A stretch of 35,695 nucleotides of DNA from CAKSHP01 sp045636325 (GTDB taxonomy: Bacteria > Bacillota > Clostridia > UBA1381 > UMGS1253), in NCBI GenBank assembly GCA_045636325.1, contig JAZTXH010000005.1, positions 1-35,695 of the forward strand. The letters are read 5' to 3'. How positions within the stretch are numbered: the first letter of the stretch is position 1; every line of letters begins with the position of its first letter. The notes below the pieces were generated by a model. It did no database searches and was not told the DNA's origin. It was given only the letters and a program-made list of their open reading frames with translations. This document shows positions 7,087 to 14,691 of the stretch, one piece after another. Position numbers and translations under genes: made by a program.

Positions 7087-9471
7087 TTGAAAAGGGTTGC
7101 ATTGATGTTATTATGCAGTTTGTTGATAATTGTGTTAATTCCATTAAATAGTTTAGCGTTGCAATATAGATATGAAGGTTGGGACTATGAATTTGATGAT
7201 ACAAATTATTGGATAAACGGATGGTGTTACAGACCATATGACGAGGTTGATAAAACTGCAATTTTAGTTGCGTATGATCCCAATATTATAAAAGGGGAGG
7301 AGCTTATAATCCCTGAAATTATCAATGGATATAGAGTAAATGGGTTTGCTCATGGACTTTTTCGGTGGTCAACTTTTAAAAAATGTGATTTGTCGAAATT
7401 TCAAAATCTTTCGAATAGAATGTTTGAGGAGTCATCTTTGGAAAATGTAATTTTATCCAAAGACACAAAAAAAATTCCTGATGGTTGTTTTCTTGATTGT
7501 CCTATAAAAGAAATTGAATTGCCTGAAGGAATTGAGACAATAGAAGCTTATGCTTTTAGAGGGACAAAATTAAAAGAGCTTGTAATTCCATCTACCGTTA
7601 AGGAATTAGAATTTCAGGTGGTAAGTTATTGTCCTGAACTTAAAAAAATAGAATTCAAGAATGGAATGCTTGCCGGATTTGATGAATATTCTTTAAGTCT
7701 TGGTGCTACATTTATGGTTGAAAATCTTGAAACTTTAATAATACCGGAAAATATCACGCAAATAGGTGAAAATGAATTTAAAGTAGCAGAAGTCGGAAGA
7801 TACGGGTTTAATTTTATAAAATATCCAGACAATTTAACAATTTATGGAAAACAAGGTTCATATGCGGAGGAATACGCCGCAGCAAACGAATTAAGTTTCG
7901 TGGCTATTGAAAGTGAAAATAGTATATTTGAGGATGAAAAAGTAAATTTTGAAAGTAAATACGATATATCACAATTTATGGATTCATCCATATATACAAT
8001 TTATGATGTATTTGATACAGATTATGGTGCTGTTTTATATTACTCAATGGGTGGATTTATGGGTGCGCCAGGACCGGGGCTCAGCTTAGTGCGAGAAAAT
8101 GGAGATGTTGTGAACCTTTCCCTTGGTGTGTCAAAGAAAGACCTTTATAGAAGACCTGAGCACAATGATATAACACTTTCAGAGGATGGAAAACATGTTA
8201 CCTTCAATGTCTCCTTTGACGAAAGAGCAGAGGGACCCGAGGGGGTGCTGGGAGGCAATCTTGTTGTGTTCCACGATGCAGGGACATATTACTATAAATC
8301 TAGTCTTGAAGATGGAACTTGTATTGAAACAAAATTTGAGCCTCTTGACACTATAAGTGAAGAAATAATTTCTGCATGGGCAAAGACAGAGGTTGAAAAT
8401 GCGATAGAAATGGGGTTTGTTCCGTTATCATTTCGTGATAATTATAAGAGAAATATCACACGCGGAGAATTTGCAAAACTGGCAATGTTTTTCCTTTCTA
8501 TACAATATGGATATCCGGGAGTGCCGGCAGTTCAATTATGGTCTCCTGTAGAGACAAGTGATAATGGTTTCTTTTCCCGTGAATTTATGAATGCATATTG
8601 TTCATCGAGAACGGATAGAAACGGCAACTCTTTCGCAGATAAGAATGACGATAAGACGTATCTTTATAATAACAACAGAGAAATATTATTGGAGGTTACT
8701 CCGTTTTTAGATGTTAATGAAAACAAAGATTTAAGATTCATAGAAAGAGCTTATCATTTGGGAATAGTGAATGGCGTTAGCGAAACAGAGTTTAATCCTG
8801 ATGGGGAGATAACAAGACAGGAAGCAGCTGCTATGCTTATGAGGGTATATAAAAATTATGCAGAGATGAAAAAAATAAGAGGTGAAGCCCAATTTCTCGA
8901 TGACAAAGACATAGCAGAATGGGCAAAAGAAGATGTATATAGCATAAATTCACTTGGAATTATGCAAGGTGTTGGAGAAAATATTTTTGATCCTTTAAAT
9001 GGATATACAGTAGAACAGGCTATAATAACATTTTGGCGTTTGTATGATTCTGCTCCGGTAAGTAGGAAAAATAAAAATATAGAACCGTTGCTTGAATATG
9101 AATATGAATTGGAAAATTACTTTAATAGAGCTGCAGCTACCTCTTATTTTCATGAACAAAGTAGAAAAGAATATGAAAATTTTATAGTTGTATGCGGATA
9201 TTGGTCGAGACGCCACACAACAGCATTGGACTATAGTTTGTATGTATTTGACAAAAACGGTGGAGTTCCGTATGTATCGTCATTAACAGAAGATATGAAA
9301 TGGGAGGTGAGTTCCGATGAGAAAGTAATTACTTGTTATTACAGTGTAGGAGATACTTTCCGGTTATACAATAAACTAAATGGTACAGAAAAAGTTTATG
9401 GTATAGGACTGTATAAAACAGATTACAGTGTTGAACAAGGAAAAATTTTGAATTTTGAAAGAGTAAAATAG
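7087..9471 (+). CDS. secreted BspA-type LRR protein with SLH repeats
   Basis: A 794-residue cell-surface protein. Residues 1-25 form a signal peptide (basic MKR, hydrophobic core, cleavage near LALQ). Residues about 85-260 are LRR_5/BspA-type repeats, with the pattern L-x-x-I-x-x-P-x-x-[IV]-x-x-I-x-x-x-A-F (for example IELPEGIETIEAYAF). A beta-rich middle region of unknown type covers about 285-420. Three SLH-like repeats follow at about 424-475, 537-590 and 601-650; the second is the clearest (FLDV...GIVNGVSETEFNPDGEITRQEAAAML). SLH repeats anchor proteins to pyruvylated wall polymers, and BspA repeats often bind host or matrix proteins. Start TTG with SD GGAGAAGG. Domains after SLH (about 660-794) are unassigned. 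Confidence 0.85.
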   Translation: MKRVALMLLCSLLIIVLIPLNSLALQYRYEGWDYEFDDTNYWINGWCYRPYDEVDKTAILVAYDPNIIKGEELIIPEIINGYRVNGFAHGLFRWSTFKKCDLSKFQNLSNRMFEESSLENVILSKDTKKIPDGCFLDCPIKEIELPEGIETIEAYAFRGTKLKELVIPSTVKELEFQVVSYCPELKKIEFKNGMLAGFDEYSLSLGATFMVENLETLIIPENITQIGENEFKVAEVGRYGFNFIKYPDNLTIYGKQGSYAEEYAAANELSFVAIESENSIFEDEKVNFESKYDISQFMDSSIYTIYDVFDTDYGAVLYYSMGGFMGAPGPGLSLVRENGDVVNLSLGVSKKDLYRRPEHNDITLSEDGKHVTFNVSFDERAEGPEGVLGGNLVVFHDAGTYYYKSSLEDGTCIETKFEPLDTISEEIISAWAKTEVENAIEMGFVPLSFRDNYKRNITRGEFAKLAMFFLSIQYGYPGVPAVQLWSPVETSDNGFFSREFMNAYCSSRTDRNGNSFADKNDDKTYLYNNNREILLEVTPFLDVNENKDLRFIERAYHLGIVNGVSETEFNPDGEITRQEAAAMLMRVYKNYAEMKKIRGEAQFLDDKDIAEWAKEDVYSINSLGIMQGVGENIFDPLNGYTVEQAIITFWRLYDSAPVSRKNKNIEPLLEYEYELENYFNRAAATSYFHEQSRKEYENFIVVCGYWSRRHTTALDYSLYVFDKNGGVPYVSSLTEDMKWEVSSDEKVITCYYSVGDTFRLYNKLNGTEKVYGIGLYKTDYSVEQGKILNFERVK

Positions 9472-9482
9472 AGAGAAGGGAG

Positions 9483-9529
9483 TTGAACTGCCCCAATTTG
9501 TGCTGCCCGCACAAATTGGGGCAGTTCAA
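9483..9529. repeat. 20-bp perfect inverted repeat after the SLH gene
   Basis: A perfect 20-bp stem (9483-9502 with 9510-9529) around the 7-base loop CTGCCCG, 11 bases past the stop. A T tract (CTTTTTTT) begins only 12 bases later, so it is an unusual terminator or a palindromic mobile unit. Confidence 0.85.
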
Positions 9530-9555
9530 TATGCCGACCTCTTTTTTTGTGCGGT

Positions 9556-9603
9556 CATAACGGTTTACCCGTGCGCGATTTTGTGTACGGGTAAACCGTT
9601 ATG
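9556..9603. repeat. second long inverted repeat, 17-bp stem
   Basis: The perfect 17-bp stem CATAACGGTTTACCCGT (9556-9572) with its complement at 9587-9603, 14-base loop, only 26 bases after the first hairpin. No T tract follows. The two stems differ in sequence. Confidence 0.85.
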
Positions 9604-9624
9604 TTATAGTTTTAGTGTAATATG

Positions 9625-9653
9625 TTGACAAATATTTTCGATAATTTTATAAC
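9625..9653 (+). promoter_or_regulatory. distal SigA promoter toward the OPT gene
   Basis: TTGACA (9625-9630) and TATAAC (9648-9653) with 17-bp spacing. A transcript from here would carry a leader of about 240 bases that includes the structure at 9677-9745. Confidence 0.6.
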
Positions 9654-9676
9654 AAATTAAAAATAAAGGTGTTTAA

Positions 9677-9745
9677 AAATTTGATTTAAGCATATGTGGT
9701 TAAAGTTGTAACTTTGACCATTTTTCATTATATAAAATCAAATTT
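9677..9745 (+). promoter_or_regulatory. nested inverted repeats in the OPT leader
   Basis: An 11-bp perfect outer stem, AAATTTGATTT (9677-9687) with AAATCAAATTT (9735-9745), encloses a 22-bp near-perfect palindrome GGTTAAAGTTGTAACTTTGACC... at 9698-9719 (arms GGTTAAAGTT and AACTTTGACC). This could be an RNA leader switch or a regulator operator. I match it to no known riboswitch class. Confidence 0.55.
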
Positions 9746-9785
9746 CTATACGAGATATCAACAAAAAAATATTCCACAGAAAATA

Positions 9786-9803
9786 AAGTTATAGGTTTAA
9801 ATT
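9786..9803 (+). repeat. second copy of AAGTTATAGGTTTAAATT
   Basis: An exact 18-base match to 3402-3419, here lying 7 bases upstream of the proximal OPT -35 box. Unlike the first copy it lacks the CCTATAAC arm. Confidence 0.6.
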
Positions 9804-9810
9804 AAAAAAC

Positions 9811-9839
9811 TTGACAAAATATAAAAAAACATATAGAAT
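9811..9839 (+). promoter_or_regulatory. proximal SigA promoter of the OPT gene
   Basis: TTGACA (9811-9816) and TAGAAT (9834-9839) with 17-bp spacing, 63 bases before the start. Confidence 0.65.
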
Positions 9840-9902
9840 ATTATATGTATATGCCTTAAAAAAGTAAACAGGTAAATCTTTTAAGACAGATTGGAGAAAA
9901 TT

Positions 9903-11828
9903 ATGGAAAACGAAAAGAATTTTAATCCGTATGTTCCGGCGCACAAAATTACGCCTGAAATTACGGTAACATCAATTATTATGGGTATTATTTTAGCGGT
10001 TGTTTTTGGTGCTGCTAATGCATACCTTGGCTTAAGAGTCGGTATGACGGTATCTGCATCTATCCCTGCGGCAGTTATTGCTATGGGTGTAATAAGAGTT
10101 ATAATGAAGAAAAATTCTATTCTTGAGAGCAATATTGTGCAAACTGTGGGCTCTGCAGGTGAGTCTTTAGCTGCAGGTGCGATTTTTACAATGCCTGCAC
10201 TGTTTTTATGGGCAGCAGAAGGTGTTATGGAAAAGCCGGGTATCGTGGAAATCACTTTGATTGCTTTAATCGGTGGTATTCTGGGGGTATTCTTTATGGT
10301 GCCTTTGCGGAATGCATTAATAGTAAGAGAGCATCAAAGCCTTCCTTATCCTGAGGGTACTGCATGTGCAGAAGTGCTTTTAGCTGGTGAAGAAGGTGGA
10401 GCCAATGCATCAACAGTATTTGCAGGTATGGGTTTTGCAGCACTATTCAAAGTTATTATTGACGGACTTAAGGTTGTTCCGGGTGAGGTAACACTTAAAA
10501 TAAACAGCCTGTTCAAAGGATTTGCAGGTGCAATTGGCACACAGATTTATCCTGCGGTAATGAGCGTTGGTTATATTTGCGGGCCCAGAATTTCATCTTA
10601 TATGTTTGCAGGCGGCGTATTGAGCTGGATGGTTTTAATTCCCATGATTGTAATGTTTGGTGAAAGTATTGTTATGTATCCTGAAAATACGCTTACAATC
10701 GGCGAAATGTTTGCTGAGGGCGGTGCAAGTGCAATCTGGGGAAGTTATGTAAGATATATCGGTGCAGGCGCATTGGCTGCAGGCGGTATCATAAGCCTTG
10801 TAAAATCCTTGCCTCTTATTATTACGACATTTACAGACTCACTTAAAAGTATGAGCGTTAAAAGCGATGTTAAGGTTGACAGAACATCAAAAGATATAAG
10901 CATGAAAACTGTGTTAATTGTAATTGCATTGCTTGCACTTATTATATGGCTTGTTCCGGCTGTTCCGGTAAGTCCGCTTGGTGCAGTAATAGTTGTTGTT
11001 TTCGGCTTTTTCTTCGCAACTGTTTCTTCAAGAATGGTTGGTATCGTAGGAAGCAGTAATAACCCTGTTTCAGGCATGGCTATTGCAACACTTCTTATAT
11101 CAACACTTATTTTGAAATTTACAGGCATGCAAGGTCCTGAAGGTATGAAGGCGGCTATTGCAATCGGTTCTATTATCTGTATCGTGGCGGCAATTTCAGG
11201 TGACACATCTCAGGACTTAAAGACAGGCTTCCTTTTAGGTGCAACACCTAAAAAACAGCAGATTGGTGAGCTTGTGGGGGTTGTTGCAGCAGCATTTGCA
11301 ATCGGCGGAACACTATATCTTTTAGACTCTGCATGGGGATTTGGCTCACAAGAGCTTGCAGCGCCTCAGGCAACACTTATGAAAATGATTATCGAAGGAG
11401 TTATGAGTGCTGAGCTTCCCTGGGGACTTGTAATAACAGGTGCAGTTATTGCAGTTGTTGTGGAAGTTGTGGGTATTCCTGTGCTTCCCTTTGCAATCGG
11501 TGTATATCTTCCTGTTCAGCTTAATGCTTGTATCATGGTGGGTGGTCTTGTTCGCCTTGCAATTGACAAGATTAAGCTTAAGGACGAAAATAAGAAAAAG
11601 GCTATTATCAGTGACGGTATTTTATACTGCTCAGGTATGATTGCGGGCGAAGGTCTTGCAGGTATTGCACTTGCACTTTTAGCGGTATTTGGTGTGGACA
11701 AGATGATTGACCTTTCAGGCTTTATCACTCTTCCCGAGAACGTTATGAGCGTTTTAAGCCTTGTTGTGTTTGCGGTTATTATACTAAGCGTTTTGAAATT
11801 CACTGTATGGAAAAAGCGCAGCAAGTAA
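9903..11828 (+). CDS. OPT-family oligopeptide transporter
   Basis: A 641-residue polytopic membrane protein of the OPT superfamily, which imports peptides or peptide-like metal chelates by proton symport. It shows the conserved N-terminal block ANAYLGLRVGMTVSASIPAAV in the first membrane segments, then GSAGESLAAGAIFTMPAL, then a SLPYPEGTACAEVL segment, all hallmarks of the prokaryotic OPT group. About 14-16 hydrophobic segments can be traced to the end. I chose the ATG at 9903, 6 bases after GGAG, rather than the in-frame TTG 12 bases upstream. It is followed within 46 bp by a PqqD-domain gene on the same strand, so both are probably co-transcribed. It has two promoters and a structured leader. 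Confidence 0.93.
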   Translation: MENEKNFNPYVPAHKITPEITVTSIIMGIILAVVFGAANAYLGLRVGMTVSASIPAAVIAMGVIRVIMKKNSILESNIVQTVGSAGESLAAGAIFTMPALFLWAAEGVMEKPGIVEITLIALIGGILGVFFMVPLRNALIVREHQSLPYPEGTACAEVLLAGEEGGANASTVFAGMGFAALFKVIIDGLKVVPGEVTLKINSLFKGFAGAIGTQIYPAVMSVGYICGPRISSYMFAGGVLSWMVLIPMIVMFGESIVMYPENTLTIGEMFAEGGASAIWGSYVRYIGAGALAAGGIISLVKSLPLIITTFTDSLKSMSVKSDVKVDRTSKDISMKTVLIVIALLALIIWLVPAVPVSPLGAVIVVVFGFFFATVSSRMVGIVGSSNNPVSGMAIATLLISTLILKFTGMQGPEGMKAAIAIGSIICIVAAISGDTSQDLKTGFLLGATPKKQQIGELVGVVAAAFAIGGTLYLLDSAWGFGSQELAAPQATLMKMIIEGVMSAELPWGLVITGAVIAVVVEVVGIPVLPFAIGVYLPVQLNACIMVGGLVRLAIDKIKLKDENKKKAIISDGILYCSGMIAGEGLAGIALALLAVFGVDKMIDLSGFITLPENVMSVLSLVVFAVIILSVLKFTVWKKRSK

Positions 11829-11874
11829 TAATAAAAACGAGTAAATAAATATACGGAAGAAGAGTTTCGAATAT

Positions 11875-12228
11875 ATGAAAAGGAAAACAAACAGGGAAGA
11901 AAATTACCTTGACAGATGTCCCGTTATGGCAGAGCATGTGAAATGGTTTAAAGACCCCGAAGAAGGTGACATGATAACCTTAAGTGTTGAAAACAAGGGT
12001 GCGTTTAATAAAATAGCACAGATGTTTTTTTCAAAACCTGAGACTACAAAAACTCATCTGGAAGAAATGGGAAGCTTTATATGGCCTCTTATTGACGGCA
12101 AAAAAACTGTCGGTCAGATAGGCGATGAGGTTAAAAATCATTTTGGTGACAAGGCAGATCCTGTGTATGAAAGAATATCAAAATATTTTCATATGCTTGA
12201 AAGCTATGGATTTATTTACTTTAAATAA
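11875..12228 (+). CDS. PqqD-domain protein
   Basis: A 117-residue protein matching the PqqD fold. The core at about 60-117 has F-I-W-P-L-I-D-G-K-K-T-V-G-Q-I-G-D-E-V followed by a helix and a final L-x-x-Y-G-F-I motif. PqqD proteins are peptide chaperones (RiPP recognition elements) that hand precursor peptides to radical SAM or other modifying enzymes. Here no radical SAM enzyme or precursor peptide is adjacent; the partner in sight is the OPT peptide transporter 46 bp upstream. A role in binding transported or signalling peptides is an inference. SD GGAAGAAGAG precedes the ATG. Confidence 0.8.
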   Translation: MKRKTNREENYLDRCPVMAEHVKWFKDPEEGDMITLSVENKGAFNKIAQMFFSKPETTKTHLEEMGSFIWPLIDGKKTVGQIGDEVKNHFGDKADPVYERISKYFHMLESYGFIYFK

Positions 12229-12231
12229 TAG

Positions 12232-12259
12232 AAAGGGTGTGTCTTCAGGCACGCCCTTT
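12232..12259 (+). terminator. hairpin after the PqqD gene
   Basis: A 10-bp stem AAAGGGTGTG/CACGCCCTTT (one G-U) with an 8-base loop, 4 bases past the stop. The T tract is poor, so termination may be partial and DUF896 may be co-transcribed. Confidence 0.45.
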
Positions 12260-12293
12260 AATCTGTTTAAATTGTAAAAGGGGTGAAAATGGT

Positions 12294-12515
12294 ATGGAGG
12301 AATTGCTTAAAAGAATAAATTTTTTGGCTAAAAAATCCCGTGAGGAAGGACTTAGCGAAGATGAAAAGGCAGAGCAGGCTATCTTAAGGCAAAAATATAT
12401 AAAGCTGTTTCGTCAGGGAATGGAAAATACATTAAGTGGAGTTTACATTATGGATGAAAAGGGCAACAAAAAGAAGCTTGAAAAAAAGCAGGGAAATAAA
12501 ACAGTAAAGCATTAA
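12294..12515 (+). CDS. DUF896 (YnzC-like) protein
   Basis: A 73-residue protein with the DUF896 pattern: LLKRINFLAKKSREEGLSEDE, then E-Q-x-x-L-R-Q-K-Y-I-K-x-F-R, then M-x-N-T-L-x-x-V-x-I-x-D-x-x-G-N. Bacillus subtilis YnzC, from an SOS-linked operon, is the best known member; it forms a two-helix bundle. The molecular role is unclear. The ATG at 12294 follows AAAGGGG; an upstream ATG at 12289 is out of frame. Confidence 0.88.
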   Translation: MEELLKRINFLAKKSREEGLSEDEKAEQAILRQKYIKLFRQGMENTLSGVYIMDEKGNKKKLEKKQGNKTVKH

Positions 12516-12560
12516 ATGAAAACACAATATATATGGTTGGTGCTAAAATCAGTAAAAAAG

Positions 12561-12592
12561 ATGCTGAATGTACAAAATTCGGCATTTTTTTA
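12561..12592 (+). terminator. intrinsic terminator after DUF896
   Basis: Stem ATGCTGAAT/ATTCGGCAT (one G-U) with a 7-base loop, followed by seven T. Confidence 0.8.
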
Positions 12593-12694
12593 TTTTTATA
12601 ACAAATAAATACACTATCTTGTAGTAAAAAATGCTTTATATACAAGCGTTGTAACCTAAATGTAAAAAAAATAACATAATTCTGAAACTTTTTG

Positions 12695-12723
12695 TTGACA
12701 TTTGACACAATATGTAGTATAAT
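12695..12723 (+). promoter_or_regulatory. consensus veg promoter
   Basis: TTGACA (12695-12700) and TATAAT (12718-12723), 17 bp apart and fully consensus. The veg promoter is known as very strong in Bacillus, which fits. Confidence 0.85.
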
Positions 12724-12893
12724 GTATACATATAATAACAGTGTGTCAGTTTAAGTTTTCAGCGTTTTGACATAAGCCTGAGATAACAATGTGAGTAAAA
12801 TGCGATGTGGCGGACTTTTGTAGTATGCGGCGCCTGCAAAACTGCAGACTTTAAAGGCACAACTGTGAATAAAATTGAAATGGTGGGGTTAAA
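12724..12893 (+). other. 170-base veg leader
   Basis: A long untranslated region between the -10 box and the veg start. It contains short potential stems, such as CTGCA/TGCAG in the CTGCAAAACTGCAG segment and the GGCGCC palindrome. I recognise no riboswitch or T-box. Confidence 0.4.
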
Positions 12894-13175
12894 ATGATTG
12901 ATAAAAACGATCTGCTCCAGGTAAAGAAAAGTTTGCAGCAGAACATTGGAAGAACGGTAAGGCTTACATCTAAAAGAGGGCGTAAGAAGGTTGTTGTGCG
13001 AAAGGGTGTTATTGAGAGTATATATCCTTGTATTTTCACTGTAAAGCTTGATAATATTATTGATGAAAACGGTGAGAAGAGAAGGGTGTCTTTCAGCTAT
13101 GCAGATGTGCTAACAAAGAATGTTGAGCTTGCTTTAATAAGGCAGACGGCAGAAACTCCTGCAGTAACAGCGTAA
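12894..13175 (+). CDS. veg: Veg protein
   Basis: A 93-residue Veg family protein. The conserved G-R-T-V-R-L-T-S-K-R-G-R-K-K block near residues 19-32 and the F-S-Y-A-D-V-L-T segment near 67-75 are visible. Veg is a small, abundant Firmicute protein with an SH3-like barrel; in B. subtilis it stimulates biofilm matrix gene expression by reducing SinR activity. No sinR is seen here, so the target in this organism is open. It stands alone, with its own strong promoter, a 170-base leader and a clean terminator. SD GGTGGGG. Confidence 0.9.
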   Translation: MIDKNDLLQVKKSLQQNIGRTVRLTSKRGRKKVVVRKGVIESIYPCIFTVKLDNIIDENGEKRRVSFSYADVLTKNVELALIRQTAETPAVTA

Positions 13176-13190
13176 TTACATAAGATACAG

Positions 13191-13227
13191 ATGGGTTACG
13201 GCTAAATGGCCTGTAGCCCATTTTTTG
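13191..13227 (+). terminator. intrinsic terminator of veg
   Basis: ATGGGTTACGG pairs with CCTGTAGCCCAT (G-U pairs and one bulge), followed by TTTTTT. Confidence 0.8.
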
Positions 13228-13236
13228 TTTATTTGC

Positions 13237-13265
13237 TTGCAAATTATATAAATTCGGTGTATAAT
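13237..13265 (+). promoter_or_regulatory. SigA promoter of rarA
   Basis: TTGCAA (13237-13242) and TATAAT (13260-13265), 17 bp apart, 35 bases before the start. Confidence 0.7.
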
Positions 13266-13300
13266 ATTTTTATAAAAATTACAAGACAGAAGGTGAACAC

Positions 13301-14578
13301 ATGATAAACTCACCCCTTGCGGATTTAATTCGCCCCAAAAGCCTTGACGAGGTTGTGGGGCAAAAGCATATTTTAAGTGAAGGTAAGCTTTTAAACAGGC
13401 TTATTAAAAACTCTCAAATTCCAAATATGATATTTTACGGACCAAGCGGTACGGGTAAAACAACGGTTGCAAACATAATTGCGGCAAAAACAGGCAAAAA
13501 GCTATATAAACTAAATGCAACCACCGCATCGGTTTCGGATATACGCGCAATTATTTCAGAGCTTGGCGGGTTTGACAGTGAAGACGGGGTTTTATTATAT
13601 TTAGACGAAATTCAGAATTTTAATAAAAAACAGCAGCAGTCACTGTTGGAGTTTACTGAAAACGGGCAGATTACTTTAATCGCATCTACTACGGAAAATC
13701 CGTATTTTTACATTTATAATGCTATTCTTTCAAGGTCAAATGTTTTTGAATTTAAAGCCGTTGAACCTGAGGAAATTGAAAAGGCATTAAATCGCGGGCT
13801 TGAAAAGTTAAGTGATAATATAACAGTTAAATGTGAAGATGGGGTTATAGGGCACATTGCTGCTCTTTCGGGCGGTGATGTGAGAAAAGCGCTTAACTCC
13901 CTTGAGCTTTGCGTTTTAAGCTCTGTGCCTGATAAAAAAGGAAATATTACAGTAAGTGTTGACACTGTTTTACAGGCAACCGACAGGAAAACCTTAAGAT
14001 ATGACCGCGATGGTGACAGTCATTACGATGTTTTAAGTGCCTTTCAAAAATCTGTGCGCGGCTCGGATGCGGACGGGGCGCTTCATTATCTTGCAAGGCT
14101 TTTGGAATCGGGAGATTTAATATCTGCATGCAGAAGGCTTTTGGTTATGGCGTCAGAAGATATCGGCCTTGCTTATCCTCAGGCTATAGTTATAACAAAA
14201 GCATGTGTCGACTCGGCACTTCAGCTTGGTCTTCCTGAGGCTCGTATTCCTTTAGCAGAGGCAGTAATCTTGCTGGCAACTGCGCCAAAGTCAAATTCTG
14301 CAATAAATGCAATTGAGGCTGCCATGTCCGATTTAAAAAATAAAAGCGCGGGAAATATTCCGTCGCATTTGCAGGACAGTCATTACGGCGGTGCTGAAAA
14401 ATTAGGTCATGGGCAGGGGTATAAATATCCTCATTTATATCCTAATCATTATGTTAAACAACAGTATCTGCCGGATAATGTAAAGACGGCGGTTTATTAT
14501 GAATATGGCGAAAATAAAGCTGAGCAGGCGGCAAAGCAGTATTGGGACATAATAAAAAATGAGAACGAAAAGGAATAA
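13301..14578 (+). CDS. rarA: replication-associated recombination protein A
   Basis: A 425-residue AAA+ ATPase of the RarA/MgsA/WRNIP1 family, acting at stalled replication forks. It opens with the family signature PLADLIRPKSLDEVVGQKHI. Walker A is GPSGTGKTT (47-55), Walker B LDEIQ (101-105), and sensor 1 STTENP. The C-terminal tetramerisation domain carries the conserved H-Y-L-A-R-L-L-E-x-G-D, S-E-D-I-G-L-A-Y-P and AK/P-rich LAEAVILLATAPKSN segments, and the end Y-x-Y-P-H. Length is typical (420-440). SD GAAGGTGAA precedes the ATG. It is monocistronic between its own promoter and a bidirectional terminator. Confidence 0.95.
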   Translation: MINSPLADLIRPKSLDEVVGQKHILSEGKLLNRLIKNSQIPNMIFYGPSGTGKTTVANIIAAKTGKKLYKLNATTASVSDIRAIISELGGFDSEDGVLLYLDEIQNFNKKQQQSLLEFTENGQITLIASTTENPYFYIYNAILSRSNVFEFKAVEPEEIEKALNRGLEKLSDNITVKCEDGVIGHIAALSGGDVRKALNSLELCVLSSVPDKKGNITVSVDTVLQATDRKTLRYDRDGDSHYDVLSAFQKSVRGSDADGALHYLARLLESGDLISACRRLLVMASEDIGLAYPQAIVITKACVDSALQLGLPEARIPLAEAVILLATAPKSNSAINAIEAAMSDLKNKSAGNIPSHLQDSHYGGAEKLGHGQGYKYPHLYPNHYVKQQYLPDNVKTAVYYEYGENKAEQAAKQYWDIIKNENEKE

Positions 14579-14637
14579 ATATAAAAATTGAAGATACTTT
14601 TAAAAGGGCAGCAACAGAGTTTAAAAAAGTAAATAAA

Positions 14638-14683
14638 AAGTCTGCGGGTTTGAAACAATGGTTCAAACCCGCAGACTTTTTTG
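14638..14683. terminator. bidirectional terminator between rarA and coaD
   Basis: A perfect 17-bp stem (14638-14654 with 14662-14678), flanked by T tracts in both orientations; the genes converge on it. Confidence 0.9.
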
Positions 14684-14691
14684 TTTTATGC

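Noticed and set aside
11440..11640. Alternative frame within the OPT gene
   Set aside because: No SD, and it lies wholly inside strongly conserved OPT membrane segments.
12724..12893. T-box or known riboswitch upstream of veg
   Set aside because: No T-box AGGGTGG-type sequence and no match to any riboswitch core I know.
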